This document shows positions 39,590 to 52,563 of a DNA stretch of 64,000 bases, piece after piece. The notes under the pieces are model-generated. The model saw nothing but the letters and a program-made list of their open reading frames with translations, did not search any database and was not told the origin of the DNA. Source of the DNA: Limnomonas spitsbergensis (Eukaryota > Chlorophyta > Chlorophyceae > Chlamydomonadales); the NCBI GenBank assembly GCA_037349105.1, contig JAYJMM010000114.1, forward strand, positions 1,240,001 to 1,304,000. Reading direction: 5' to 3'. Numbering within the stretch: position 1 is the stretch's first letter; every line of letters begins with the position of its first letter. A program made the translations under genes and the position numbers.

Positions 39590-41675
39590 ACCCCCACCAC
39601 CCTGCTCTCACCAACTCGACCCGTTTGTCTGTTGCGATGAATGTACATCTCCTCGCGGCGGCGCTTCCAGTATCACTACCAGCTCCACGTACTCTATGCT
39701 GGCAATGTCCTGTCCTCTTGCAGCCACTAAGGTGTTGAACTCACCTGGGGGCGGAGGAAAGTTAGGCCTTAGGATTCAAGTTTTTTGAAGGTTTTAGGGG
39801 CTGCAGTGGGCAGAGGACTCCTGCTTTTTAAGGCTGTGGACTGCAGTAAGAAAGAAAAAAACATCGGATGCATCCGGGCTTGTCCTTCGTAGTCACACAA
39901 ATTTCGGAATTCACACACAAACCGACAAATAGTTGGTCTAGTCAATCGCATGGTGCAGTCATACGTCGTGACAGCACCTATTCACCGCCACTACTTGTTC
40001 TTTTATTGATCAGGATTCGGCCTTTGGCAGATGAGGAGCGTGGCCCTAAGAGCTCTTTGGCAGCGAGGCATGCAAGGTTGAGGGTTAACTCTGTCCCAAA
40101 ATTAGAGATAATACAGCAGACTTGCGGTTGCTCGTAGTGATGCCGGGACACAATGTAGGGTTCAAAGGCAACCCGTCCCAACCTCTTTGAAGCCGTCCAA
40201 TGCGACTTCTCACGCGCTCTGAGGCACGCCGCTGTGGAGGCAGCATGCACCGATACTGCAGGGGTAGACTGGGTCAGCATGTGGGAAGTACATGGGCAGA
40301 ACGTACAGATCAGGGCACCTCATTCTTGCGTGGTTGCGCCCTCACTAGACGCCGATGCTTCAGCTCTCAAAGGCACCCTGAATGAATTCGGCATGGTACA
40401 AAATAATGCCTTGCAAGAAATTCAGCCCTCCGCTCAAAATCCCTCAAGGGCAGATCTTCCCTGTTCGATCATCCCTCCCCCTGCTGTACTTAATCACCGT
40501 ACTTTCTCTTAAACTAGGTACATCCCAGGCTTGTCCGAAGGGCAATAACTGAGGGCTTGCCCCGGTAGCCAAAACCCGCAACCTCAACCCGCACCTTGCA
40601 TGCAGACTCAAACTCAGCCTCAGGCCTCGCCCTCTTACCCCTCGCCCCCTCCCTTGGCCCTCAGCCCGCAACCCTCACACGCAGCCCTCGCCCTCTGCCT
40701 CAAAGCCGCAACATGCACCGTCCGTCCAAACGGGGAATGTCAGGCTGTTTGCGTCAGGGGTCACCCTGGTTGTGTCAGCCTTGGTGTCTGTGAAGACGAG
40801 GGTTCGCCTGCACAGGCCAAAGCTGGCCACAACCCGAAACCCCTATCCCGCATCCTGCACGCACCTGCCGCCCGAAAGTGTGACTGTCAGGTTGTTTGCA
40901 TCAGCCTTGACGTCCTTGAAGACTATCGTGCGCGTGCCCAAGCCAAAGCTCGTGGTTAGGTCATGCACCAGCTGGGGGCGCTGGCTGTAGTGGCAGGGCA
41001 GCATCAGGTGTCGCACCTTGATGGCTGAGGCCTGGAGGAGATAGATAAAGGAAATAATGGTCAAAATCCAGTGGGTGGCTGGGCGTGATGGGTGCTAGCT
41101 GCGTTGGAGGGGCAGCATCAGGTGCCGCGCAGAGGTGGCTGAGGCCTGTAGGACAGGGTTGTTTTGATGGTCAGCAGAGCACCCCAGAATTGATGCAAGG
41201 GACAGGAGAGAAAGTGCCGGTAGGTGACTAGGTGGGAGAATGGTTGGGCGTGACTTTGGCAGTGAGTGAGCAGCCGGCGTGAAGTTAGGGGATGTGAGAC
41301 AAACCCTAGATGGCACCTGGGTCAAAGAATGAGCCAAAGGACACCATAAGGGTTCACACTTCGCAATGAAGGCTGAAGGGATCATGCGATTCATGCTATG
41401 GTTTAGGGCGAAATAACAGGATTAAGGGTGAAACACTAAACGGACAGGAAGAAAATGCCCAAGCGCAGCTTCACGAGTAAGGGTAAATACCAAGGTAAAG
41501 GCCGGGATTCAGCATTTGCCAGGATTCGGCTCCGAGTTCGCTTTCATCCCTTGCACGTTCTCACATGCACATTCCCGTCGACGCTCATGAGGTTGACCGG
41601 CTTGCGATCCTTCTTCAAGAAGCAGGAGCAGAGGTCCTTAATCCATGTTGGCATGCTTGCGCTGAACAACAGCGT
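39590..41675 (-). pseudogene. DEAD-box RNA helicase remnant (DDX21/RH7-like)
   Basis: Three exon-like pieces follow helicase order. 41675-41565 gives TLLFSASMPTWIKDL (motif III, SAT changed to SAS). 41031-40865 gives KVRHLMLPCHYSQRPQLVHD and GTRTIVFKDVKADAN (motif IV region). 39,750-39,590 gives GEFNTLVA and ARGQDIASIEYVELV (motif V, with TNVA lost), then YIHRNRQTGRVG (motif VI) only after a frameshift. Degraded extra copies of the middle exon lie at about 40,735-40,850 and 41,104-41,150. Motifs I and II were not found upstream. The order of pieces and their damage make this a decayed C-terminal half of a helicase gene. Confidence 0.75.
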
Positions 41676-42420
41676 TTATATTTTGTTTTACTGTGGGGAC
41701 CAAGTAGCAGCCAGCAGCTACGTACAGCAGCAGCAGGGCATTGTTGGTGGGGGGGGGCTCAGCAGCTGGAAGGGGGCAACAGCAGAAGCAACAGCGAGGG
41801 TGGGCTGCATGAGATCTCAGCAGCAGCAGCAGCAGTAGCAGTAGCGGAGCGGCAGGGAGGGGGTCTCTCACAGGTGTGAACTGTGAACAGTGTGAGAGCA
41901 AAGTGTCTCAGACAGGTGTGTACATTGCGAGACGGCGGCATCTCAGACAGGTGTGAACAGTGTGAGATTGGGGCCTTCTGATAGGTTCAGGAAGCCAGGC
42001 ACTCGGCCTACTTGGAAAGATTAACAAGAGGCCCTGATGCGTGTCCCAGCTCTACAAACACAAATGATTAACACAACTATGAGGGGGGGGGGTATGAAGT
42101 GCTTATTCAGGGCTTTTAAGAGACTTCATGCCATGCTTTTAAGAGACTGCATTGTTTATGCAATGGGTTTATGAGGGTTTCATTGGGATCCATGCAGCCA
42201 TCCAGGATTGCAAACCTTGGAGGGCCAAAAATCACATAACAAACACATATGGCCCGGAGAATAAGAAAAGCAAGCATGTTCACGACTGGTATCTAGTAAG
42301 TGTGACAATTGTGGAGTCCTGTAAGATAAGGATCCCCTTTTTCAAGAACCATAATTTACACGATTGCCGCGCAGTCCTAGAAGATTGAAGATTTTCAGGC
42401 AGCCTGTGTTAGGAAATCAG
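41676..42420. other. Stretch without a gene; CAG run
   Basis: Contains CAG repeats near 41,818-41,837 and a short degenerate repeat around CTCAGACAGGTGTG at 41,870-41,965. No coding region supported. Confidence 0.4.
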
Positions 42421-42424
42421 TGAT

Positions 42425-43075
42425 ACTTCGGGACCCTGACCGCCGACCTGGCCCATGCAAGCCGCTGACCTGGCCCATGCGTGCCCCTGACTTGGACCAT
42501 GCTTACCGCAGACTTGGACCAAGCATGCCGCTGACTTGGACCATCCATGCCGCTGACCTGGCCCATGCATGCCCCTGACTTGGACCATGCTTGCCGCAGA
42601 TTTGGCCCATGCATGCCCCTGACTTGGCCCATGCATGCCACTGACTTGGCCCATGCATGCCGCTGACCTGGCCCATGCATGCCGCTGACCTGGCCCATGC
42701 ATGCCCCTGACTTGGCCCATGCATGCCGCTGACCTGGCCCATGCATGCCGCTGACTTGGCCCATGCATGCTCCTGACTTGGCCCATGCATGCTGCTGACC
42801 TGGCCCATGCATGCCGCTGACTTGGCCCATGCATGCCCCTGACTTGGCCCATGCATGTCGCTGACCTGGCCCATGCATGCCGCTGACTTGGCCCATGCAT
42901 GCCCCTGACTTGGCCCATGCACGCCACACCTGGCCCATGCATGCCGCTGACTTGGACCATACATGCTGCTAATCTGAATTATGCACGACGCTGACCTGGA
43001 CCATGCATGAAACTGATCTGGACTGTGCATGCAGCTGGTTTGGAACATGGTAGCCACTGACCTAGGCCATGCATG
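42425..43075. repeat. 22-bp minisatellite
   Basis: About 29 copies of GCCGCTGACCTGGCCCATGC plus two bases, alternating ACTTGG and ACCTGG forms. Unit length is not a multiple of three, so long minus-strand frames read as a 22-residue repeat; these are not genes. Confidence 0.9.
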
Positions 43076-43252
43076 TGCAGAACTGGTCTTCGAAGGCTGA
43101 ATGTTTGTTCACATGGACAGATCATTGCCTGAAGTTAGGAAAACATGGGTTCACTTTCTGAATGTGGCCCACAATTTGCATGCTCTGAAGTCTTGTATGC
43201 CCGGAAACAGCAGGCTTCCTGCTGCAGACGTGACGTTTTGTTCTGGGATGGT

Positions 43253-43268
43253 GGTGTTGAAAAACACC
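43253..43268 (-). terminator. Histone 3' stem-loop of H4
   Basis: GGTGTTTTTCAACACC on the gene strand, about 60 bases after the H4 stop. Confidence 0.92.
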
Positions 43269-43326
43269 GGTTATATTGGTGGGTTTGATCGGGGTTTGGT
43301 AGTGGATCTCCAAGGCCGGGAGATGT

Positions 43327-44106
<780 letters not shown>

Positions 44107-44150
44107 GCCTCTCATGCCCTGCCACTCGTTCCCCATCCACCTAATTAACC

Positions 44151-44166
44151 GGTGTTTTTAAACACC
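44151..44166 (+). terminator. Histone 3' stem-loop of H3
   Basis: GGTGTTTTTAAACACC, 44 bases after the H3 stop. The loop differs by one base (TTTA) from the other four. Confidence 0.9.
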
Positions 44167-44558
44167 ACCAACGTACGGCACACCTATCCATGCAGAGCTT
44201 GTATTGTGCATGAGGGGAACTTTTCATTATGGATCATTCAGCTATCATTTAGTCTGTAGGTTGCGCAACATCGCTGCATCTATCCTCCCGACTTGCTGAC
44301 CGTAGCCCGGTCAGTGAGCCCAGCAGGCCTGCTGTATCTGCTCTGGGCACTTGTAAACTAGGCAACACCGCCACAAACCGTGAACGGATGCAGGTTGCCT
44401 GAGAGAGCCAAGCATTCTCCTGTTCCTTCAATATTACTGTAATCAATAATGATGTGCAAGAGGCGAATTTCGAGGAAGGCGCCCTTTCGAACTTTCCATT
44501 GAAGGCTGGGAAAACCGGCTCTATTAATTTATTTTCATGATACCTCAGGAGCACCTTG
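44167..44558. other. Stretch between H3 and the segmental duplication
   Basis: No gene, RNA or clear repeat recognised. Confidence 0.4.
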
Positions 44559-44951
44559 GCGTCATCCCTCTCCGCCCCGTGCCCCGCAAATATGATCACA
44601 CGCACCCTCGCAAGGACAGCCCTTGAACAGGCGGGCCAGGCTGGGTGTGAGCTGCAATCCAACATGTGTTTGACGCCCTAAAGGCCTCATGCACTGTGTT
44701 GCTTCTTCGCCCTCCGCCCCGCAATATGATGACATGCACCCTCACAAGAAGAGCCCGGTTTTAGGCTGGCCAGGCTGGGAGTGGGCTGCAATCCGACATT
44801 TAATTTAACGCCATCCAGCCGCGTCAAGACCTCAAGCAGAGGAGGGGGGGGGGGTGCAGGAAGCCATGCTGCTTGGGTCATCCTCTCGCAGCCAATCAAG
44901 GTTTGGTCCTAGCGACCCGGGGATGGCTCCCAAGCAGCTTACTTAAGGTGT

Positions 44952-45431
44952 TACCGTAGAACCGGTTTCACTCCCCTATTAATTAATTATTTTGGGGGGT
45001 CTGCGAACAGCCTGCGCGGTAAAACTAATTACAGAATTAATGCTGCGCGAACTTCTCAGTCACAGAGCGAAAAACTATTTGAGGGGGTGCGCGGACTAGT
45101 TTCTGCCACCACTCAGCCTGTGACACCCAGCGACGAGGTCAAGGTTGCGAGTCCGACACCACGATACTGTGCTTCGTCTTAAGCGTCGTTTTCGATTGTG
45201 TTGACAGTACGTATTGGCTATTTACCCTGCGCGAAGTTGGTTTGTTTGTAGCTGCGCGGACATTTATTAATAAGATAATAAGGGCTGCGCACTCAGGAAA
45301 TAAAACTATTTGCTCAAAATGGCTGCTGCGCGGTAAAAGCGCTGCGCGGACACATGCCTTTTTTTGCTGCGCGGACGATTTGCTAAAATATTGAAATCAG
45401 GGGTGCGCGAACCCTATTCGGTTCTACGGTA
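44952..45431. mobile_element. MITE-like element, copy B
   Basis: Starts TACCGTAGAACCG and ends CGGTTCTACGGTA: a 13-bp perfect inverted repeat including flanking TA on each side. The empty site is preserved in the other duplication copy at about 6,530 (GGTGTTCTGTTG, against GGTGTTA...TATGTTG here), which supports a TA target duplication. About ten TGCGCG motifs are scattered inside. No coding capacity. Confidence 0.88.
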
Positions 45432-45514
45432 TGTTGTTTATTGTACTTGCGTCAGAGATTAGTTTATATTCTGGCCATGCGGGATACCCAGGCTTCCGCT
45501 CATGCATGACTTAC

Positions 45515-45612
45515 CGGGCCATGGGGTCCGGTACCATCTGGAAAGCTCCGACGATCTTCTGCAGGCTTTGTGGAAGATCGGAGGCTTTGAGAGCGCAGCA
45601 GACATGCAGACT
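45515..45612 (-). pseudogene. Stray SUFE1 exon in the duplicated segment
   Basis: Copy of SUFE1 exon 6611-6708 (SDLPQSLQKIVGAFQMVPDP) with GTAAGT donor and GTGCAG acceptor intact. No other SUFE1 exons follow, so it cannot make SufE. Confidence 0.85.
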
Positions 45613-46312
45613 CTGCACGTTCAGGTCAGGCAAAATGATCACACACCAAGCGCGCAGCCAGAAACGTTAACTATCAGTGTACAAGACACCCCCCAACGCA
45701 TTTGTCAACCTGCAAGGCTGGTGAATAACATCTTGTGATACGGTACCTGCATGATTTCTCTCTTAACAGCTAATTTGGGTGGTGGATGAAGAATGTTGTT
45801 ACTCTCCACCATGCTGGGCAGCCAGCCAGAAATAATACATACATACATTGATGCATGCATGGATCGATCAGGAGGGCCTATTTCCTGTATTGAGGCTTAA
45901 AGATACCACATGGTCTATCCTCATCTCAGACCTATCCCGGGATTCGGTTCCAATACCTCCTCGCATCATTCCTCTGTTCGCCTTCCGCGAGGGGTACTGC
46001 AAGAAAATGTGCGAGGGCGCCCTGTAGCGAGCCGATAACCCCCATCGTGGTGCCTCAATATTTGACCCCCTCGGACACTGTTTTATTAGTCTGTTTATCT
46101 CATATCATCCCCTGGCCGTGCAAATGTGAGTCACCTGACCGCGAACTGAGAGCCACGACGAAGACCCGACAGCATTTGGCATCATACCGACCCCCCTCCA
46201 CACAGCATTTTATGTCCTATGCGCCTGAGATCGCCCGATGCCAGACAAGGTCTTCCTCCTGAACATTGATGAACAATACCAGTACTGCACACAAGTCTGA
46301 TAAGTCAAATTA

Positions 46313-46612
46313 TGAGCACATTGTCATGTAATTATGTTCATACTTGCACTGGAAGAGTCAAATTGTGATGAAAATATCACATTTGTGCGACAGTGGTTCA
46401 GTGAAAACGATGTACGACACCTGCCAACTTGTCATAATTAATTTCACGGTTGTACGACAGTGGCAAATTACGATAGCAAATATCATGATTGTACGACTGG
46501 CCAAATTAGGGTGAAAATATCATGTCTGGACGACAGTGGCCAAATAATGATGAAAATGTCATGTGTGTGCGACAGTGGTCAAATTATGATGAAAATATCA
46601 CATTTACAGTGC
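46313..46612. repeat. About 45-bp AT-rich minisatellite
   Basis: About seven degenerate copies of a unit with GATGAAAATATCAC, TGTGCGACAGTGG and CAAATTA. Confidence 0.75.
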
Positions 46613-46995
46613 AGCCAGGCCATGAAAAGCAAGCGGAAAAAACATGGCCTCTAATAAGATGACAACGTTGTCTACATTAGCCATACCCCAATCATCACAA
46701 AATGCTGACAAAATCCTTCTGGAGTCTTTGCCGCTTTCATTGACTTCTGCAATGTGCTCGCCTGCGCTGCCAAACGCTCGCTTTGGAAGTGTCTCTGTAA
46801 CTTGATGGCACAGCTGCGGTGCCCTCCTCAACCCCTCCTTTCCCTGGCCAGCTGGCCTCTCCAAGAGCAGCAGCCAGCTAGCTAGCTACTAGGCAAAGCG
46901 CCATGCCCTCTCTATAACTGCAAGTTAAGACATGCCTTGCCTTGCCTAAAACTGCATGTCGAGAGGCGGCAATGATCTGATCCGCATCTTCATAC
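46613..46995. other. Stretch below the DUF2993 gene; possible exon
   Basis: The next exon(s) of the minus-strand gene should lie here or further left but were not identified. A minus-strand frame down to 46,604 includes PKRAFGSAGEHIAEVNESGK and looks protein-like, but the family is unknown and no phase-compatible join was proven. Confidence 0.3.
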
Positions 46996-49900
46996 CAATC
47001 TCCAACATTGGAGCCTGCCCGTCCTCCAGTATGACTGTTAGCCCAGGCTTGCTCAGCTCAATGCCCTGCGTGCAGGATCAGCCGAAAGGTGGTAGGAATA
47101 CAGGACACGACTGTACATTCGTTTGTTGAAGCTTTTAGTAACGTTTTACGTTCCAGCAGGGCATTACATTCGATGCATGGGACCGTTGCCTGAAAACCAG
47201 TGTGAGCACAAAATAAACTGGTATCGTACAGCGATAAAAGAGTGAGCAGCCAACGCACAAACTCATCGCAGTCCAGCTGTCCCCCCTCTTTCCCTCCGTC
47301 ACCATTACCAACAATTGAACAGCCTTGCCCAGCTCAGTGTCCCATGCACATCCTCGCCGAGCTCATACTTTGATCATAAAGAGTTGAAGGTTTAAGGTTT
47401 CGGGTTCAGGGTCATCTATTTAAGAGAATCCCCCCAGCCCGGTCCAGGCCTCATACAAGCAGCCACAAGATATGCTTCGGCAACGAAGGCGGTTTCCTTC
47501 CTTTACCCATCACTGCATCCGGCCGCAGTTCAGCGCGTAACCTCCCCGTCCCTGCCCTCCGGCCAATTCATGGCGCAAAGCCATACTCGCAAATACACAA
47601 ATACACAATTACACAATAACATACCAATTACACCGTACCTGCAGGTTGAGCGAGAGGTGCGTGAACATCTGGGCCAGGCCCTGGGCCACGGTTCTGGAGC
47701 TGGACGCGGCTCCCCCAGACACAATATTATTGGCTAGCGGGACTGCGCGTGGGCGTGTGGAGGACGAGGGGGTCAAGGAGACATTAGGGGACACTGGGGG
47801 GTCAGGAGACATGAGGGGAGACATTAGGGGTCAGGAGACATCAGATCTGGCAACAGAGCCTGTGTGCGGGGCGGGAGGCTGTCTAAAGGATTCGAGCCAT
47901 GCACAGCACCACGTGAACGGTACAAAATATATAGAAGAAGGGTGGCAGGTTGATTGCGTGGGTTAAGAATGGGAATAGATCATTGCTCCATCAAGCAATC
48001 GAAGGAGTACATCAGCCCTACCCCCCTAGCCCACCCCCTTTTCCCATCCACTTGGGCACAGATGCAACAAGACTGCTGAAGCCTCACCTGAGGTGTGCGC
48101 AGCAGCAGGAGCAGCAGCAGCAGCAGTCGTCACACCCCCAGCGACTACATCGCGCGATGCGATGCGGCGGGCTGACACTCTTAGGCTGTTGCTGGCGGCA
48201 GGATTGGGGGCCGGTGTGGGAATCATCCGGACCTTGTACCTCTGAGCAGGAGGGAAGGGTTTAAAGAGTTCAGGGCTCAAGGTCACTATATGCGAAAGTC
48301 TATGATGTAGCTGAATTGTAGCTGAAAGTAGCCCAAAACATGGAGGGCTGGAACTCACCCCTCCATCATGCTCCCACACGCCTTCAAAGTCAACGAAGCC
48401 CAACCCTGACGAGTCCTCCCTCCCAATGTGAATTGACGCACTGTCCCACTCAAATGCTTTGCCCTGTGGAGTTGAGGTCGGGATTAAGGGTTTAGGTGTC
48501 AGGATTTCAAATGTTTTGCCCGTTTGGATTGAGGTCAGGGGTATAGGGTATAGGGTTTCCTATGCCTTGCCCTGTCAGGTTGAGGTCACGGGTTCAGGGT
48601 GAAGGTTTGAGGTTTCAAATGCCCTGCCTTTTGGGAGGTCAGGGGTTTTGGGTTAAGGGTTTCACAAGCCTTGCCCTGTCGGGTTGAGGTCCGGGGTTCA
48701 GGGCAATGTCAGCCTAAGCTTTGAAAGATAGGTAGAGGCAGGTCAGGAAAGCATGATAGAGCATTATGTGGGGTTCAAGGTTTGAAATCCAAGATAATTG
48801 TCTCAAAGTTTGTATTTTGTGTCAAAGCGCTGTTTTCGAACCCCTTCAGTTATTTTCATTCTCAAATCCCTACGCTCATGCAGTTGCAAAAGCCCTACAA
48901 CTGGCCCCACCACAATCTGACACCCAGCCCTCTCTTTAGCCTTAACAAATTTAACTAACTTCTGAGCCTGTCATCTTGGGCTGTGCTGTGGGGCCAGGTC
49001 TATAACCAGCACTACAGGTATAGGTTTATGAATTTAATATCATTATAACATTACTTGTTCTTCTTATCCTAAACTATGAATCCCTTCTTTTCAAAACTGC
49101 TTGGATTAATTGGCCTCTTACCTGCACAGCTTTCGAGGACACAGGCTTGAGCAGAGGATGGCTCATGAAGTTGCCCAAGTCTGACGAAGAGAGCCGCAAC
49201 TTGCAGCTGCCCTGAGAACATAACAAAACGCCATCAGAATTATTAGCAGGCGGATGCAGGAGGATTGCGGATATGTTGAAGGAAGATTCATATGTGTAGC
49301 AGACTAGCAGGCCAATAAAGGAGGGCTTGAAAGGGGGGGGAAATGACATATGTCTTGTTGTAAGGTAGTGTAGTACTGCAGTCGGGTTGGACTGGTGGAG
49401 AAATCGAGCAGAACGGTGTTTTCTCCATACATGCCGTCTCTTGGGAGGCTGCCGGGAGACTACTACGCACTGGTGGTAATGGGGGCCAAACCTTCACCGG
49501 CCTACCGCCGGTAGGTTGGAGTAACTGCTCCATAGGTTGTGCGTAGAGGCGGCCAGCCAGCCAGCCAGCCACCCTAAACCTTAACCCTAAACCCTAAACT
49601 AGGTTGAAGTTACAGGTCCATAGGTTATGTGTAGAGGCGGTCAGCCAGCCAGACACCCTAACCCTAAACCCTAATCTAGGTTTGAGTTACAGTTCCATAG
49701 GTTGTGCGTAGAGGCGGGCAGCCACCCACCCTAAACCCTAAACCCTAAACCCTAAACCCTAAACTAGGTTGGGGTTACAGGTCCGTAGATCGTGCGTAGA
49801 GGCTGCCCCCCTGCTGCCCCCCTGCTGCCCCCCTGCTGCCTGGCCTTGCAAGACTTGCTGCATGAGCCCCCCCTGGGCTGTAGAACCTCCTGTGCACCCT

Positions 49901-50571
49901 CATGTAGCTGAATTGTAGCTGAAGCTTGTAGAATATATGGCGGCGCATAAATAGTGGATGCCGTGTCAAGTACACCGACATCGACTGTCCTTGGATCTCA
50001 CCGTCGGCAGGTTGCGAAGAGCTAGCTTGGACTTGGTGATCAGGGCACCGTAGTCGATGAGCAACTCCCCCAAGTCCACCTATACAGCATGCGCAAGAAG
50101 TGCAAGGTTGAAATACCAGGATGGTCGGAATCACACAAATGAGACGCGTACAGGAGTAAAAGAGGCATCCGAAGAGCAGACACTTTCATCAGGGAAACAA
50201 GAGACTGCCTAATGAGCTGCATGATTAAGCCAGCAAGCACATACAAGCACCAGCATCAAAGGCGTGCAAGCGCGTACATCAGGACTCAAGACAGAAAATA
50301 AGTGAAGCATCGTCAAGCACAGGTGCCAGCAGAATCAAATATGTGCCTACAGCCAGCCTCCCCCCCGGCTCCCACTTTTATTCCACACCTCAATGGTGTT
50401 TGCCGTGAGCGAGAGGGGCGTTTCCCAATGTTGTCCCTTGATGCTCATGCCTCCGAAGACCCCCTCAAGGAGGCTGGACGCGGTACTCCGCACATCTACA
50501 TGGATGTTCTTGTGCGCTCGCAGCCGGCCCGCCACCCCTGCACTGAGAACGGTCTTGAGTATGCCTGCAGT
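46996..50571 (-). CDS. DUF2993/LmeA-like protein (partial, seven exons)
   Basis: Seven exons join in phase with GT/AG ends: 50571-50389 (GILKTVLSAGVAGRLRAHKN, VFGGMSIKGQHWETPLSLTA), 50079-50002 (VDLGELLIDYGALITKSKLA), 49211-49122 (LRLSSSDLGNFMSHPLLKPV), 48463-48359 (GKAFEWDSASIHIGREDSSG), 48241-48088, about 47800-47639 (GLAQMFTHLSLNLQ) and 47065-46996 (GIELSKPGLTVILEDGQAPM). The pattern (short beta motifs, LLxGxxxxLxIxG, then a LxxxDLxNF step) resembles DUF2993/LmeA-like proteins, which are membrane-associated lipid-binding proteins in cyanobacteria and plants. Both ends of the gene are unresolved. The upstream edge of the sixth exon has two possible acceptors in the same frame. The exon model is strong, the family name moderate. 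Confidence 0.65.
47095..47230 (-). other. Intronic peptide remnant (VPCIxC)
   Basis: Minus-strand peptide CAHTGFQATVPCIECNALLE, related to that at about 820-935 (CTGLRAQVPCIICDASLDC). The DNA is more diverged than the peptide. Lies in an intron of the DUF2993-like gene; probably a fragment of an old mobile element. Confidence 0.35.
49510..49800. repeat. Tandem repeat with embedded telomere-like CCCTAAA tracts
   Basis: Four copies of a roughly 80-100 bp unit (AGGTTGxAGTTACAGGTCCATAGGTTGTGCGTAGAGGCGG type), each ending in (CCCTAAA)n; the longest tract, at about 49,728-49,764, has five units. Intronic and interstitial, not a chromosome end. Confidence 0.8.
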
Positions 50572-52563
50572 CTGCACACAACAGGGCAGCATTGGCGGCG
50601 TCAGCAACCGTCAGGCAGTGTGATTGGAGAGGAATGAGATCATGTGTGTGCATGCAAGCTGACGGGTTGGGACAGGAGGTTCAGATTAGGCTAGCTAGCA
50701 CTTTGTGTCAACAGACTGTTAAATTATGCAAGGACCAGGAAGTACTCTTTGTCGTCATCATTACGATCTTCGTGTACAGGTCTGTAGTTGGGTTTGATTA
50801 GGGTTCCCTTAGCAGTGTATATTTTTTCGTGTCTCAGCTACATGTCAGCTACACTCCGGCCGCTGGCCGGAGGCCCTACTCGTGGCTAGCCTTGCTGCTT
50901 CGGTCACCAGTTGCAGGCTGGTCCAGGAGGGGCTCCAATTGGGCCTTTGGCGGCCACTGGGCGGCCTGCCAAAGTTGAGATTGTAGCCAGAAAAAAAACA
51001 CTGCCCCTTATAACGAGTCCGCAGATGCAGATGCAGATAGTTTGGTGTGGATTTAGGTGTAACCGAGGATGTTATATGAGTTGTGTGTGTGTGAAGACTT
51101 GCAGTCTCAGGTTTTCTAGGGCTGGGCGGCCGGCCTCACACCTTTTTAAGTCCAAAGAAAAGAAAAGAAGACTTGCAGGTACATTTCAGTTGATTTCAGC
51201 GCTCCAGATACTGGTCTGCTTGTGGCAACGATGACGCATCACATACCGGTATGTGCACCACACACTGGTACGCTCGTGGCAACTATGAAGCACCACATAT
51301 GTGAGATGTGAACCACATACTGGTATGCTCCTGGCAACGATGATGCAACCAGTTCCAAGCCTGAATTAGGAAACAGCCATGCAGCAGGCCATGCATGCCG
51401 CTTTGGACCCTACATCTTGTGCGGCAGTTGGAAAGTCATGTTGAAGATCCTGCTTGGTGCAAAAAAAATAAGCCCTCGCATCCAGGATGGAAAGGAATGT
51501 GCTAACAGCATCTCAGGTGAGAGGGAGGAAACACCAGCCAGTCATGTTGAGAATCGACCACTCACCCCGCCAGTTGAAATGACAGCAAGCTCCCCTAAGC
51601 GTTTCCCGAGGAGTCCCGCTTAAGGTTTACCAGACACAAGAGCGAACCGGGTCGTAAACGAGAAAATTTAGGACGAATTCGAATCGACGTATGAGGCATT
51701 CACTGGCATCGTATCTCGTGGGATTGGTCCTACGCTGCTGACAGCGCAGCCGAATAGAGTTTTCGATTGCGACCCGGTTGGTGAGATGAGGCCCCGCATT
51801 TTGATTCACTTCTTTGGCGAGCAAGTAGAGTCCGTGCTGGCCTGTCCACTGAGCCTCTCCCGTAGTTCCGGGGCCTCTCACCTACCCTGCCCATAGACTG
51901 TCAGCCCAGGCGCCTCGAACAAGGAAATGATGTGGGCATGAGTGCGTCCTCACCATGTCTGATTTAGGGGCGTTGGCGACTGCGTGCAGGACGGGCGAGC
52001 AGCGCTGGCAGGGAGGGGATGCAGGGGATGTGCCTCGCCCACCGGGGTGGTTCGCCATGCGAGGGGAAGATCCTGCACCCCCAAATCCCGCGGGCTTCTG
52101 TTGGTATGAGCTGCTCATCTTTGCGTATTTATTTTCGGGAGAGTGTATTAGTTTGGGAATATCTTGTGCCGGTATGAAAATGACATGGCATTGCGGGTGT
52201 GCACGCGTGTATCTAAGGCGGGGTGTGCAACCCGCCCACCAGCCCGTCATGGAAGTGTGGAAATTGTGCCACGTCACACACATAAAATATGAAGGGTCAC
52301 CTGGCAAGACCTCCCGAGTGCCTTTTTTCTGGAGGCTGGGCTTGCACCCATGCATTGCGCTTAAAGGGTTAATGACGGTAAACCTCTGGGCCCTGCTCAA
52401 AAATGCAGCTCGGCCATGTCGGCAAACAAAAAGGCTGCTAGGAAACTCAGGAGAGAAGGCAAGAGAGAAAGGAAGGGAGTCTCCACCCTCCAAATAACCA
52501 CAACACCCGAAACAGCATGTAAAAATAGGACAGGAGGACCGAATCCCAAGCTCCACAAGAGAC
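50572..52563. other. Long stretch without a recognised gene
   Basis: Should contain the 5' part of the DUF2993-like gene, which was not found. A copy of a dispersed repeat with CAGCTACATGTCAGCTACAC lies at 50,836. Overlapping ORFs on both strands at 51,882-52,556 have no recognisable motif. Confidence 0.35.

Larger units (their letters stand above)
44559..46259. repeat. Segmental duplication, copy 2 (from the SUFE1 locus)
   Basis: Matches 6144-7336 with small differences plus a 480-bp MITE at 44,952-45,431. It holds an isolated copy of one SUFE1 exon with its introns. The boundaries are sharp on both sides. Confidence 0.92.

Noticed and set aside
42409..43057. Minus-strand ORFs of 173-184 residues (GMHGPSQRHAWAK repeats)
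   Set aside because: 22-bp minisatellite read in three frames; no upstream or downstream exon context.
42425..43075. Regular repeat spacing as a CRISPR array
   Set aside because: Repeats are head to tail with no unique spacers, the host is eukaryotic, and no cas genes are present. The same holds for the other arrays.
49728..49770. True telomere or contig end
   Set aside because: The tracts are short, inside an intron, and normal genes continue on both sides.
51882..52556. Overlapping ORFs of 224 (-) and 180 (+) residues
   Set aside because: No motif, no splice context, open on both strands in GC-rich DNA; not enough to call a gene.
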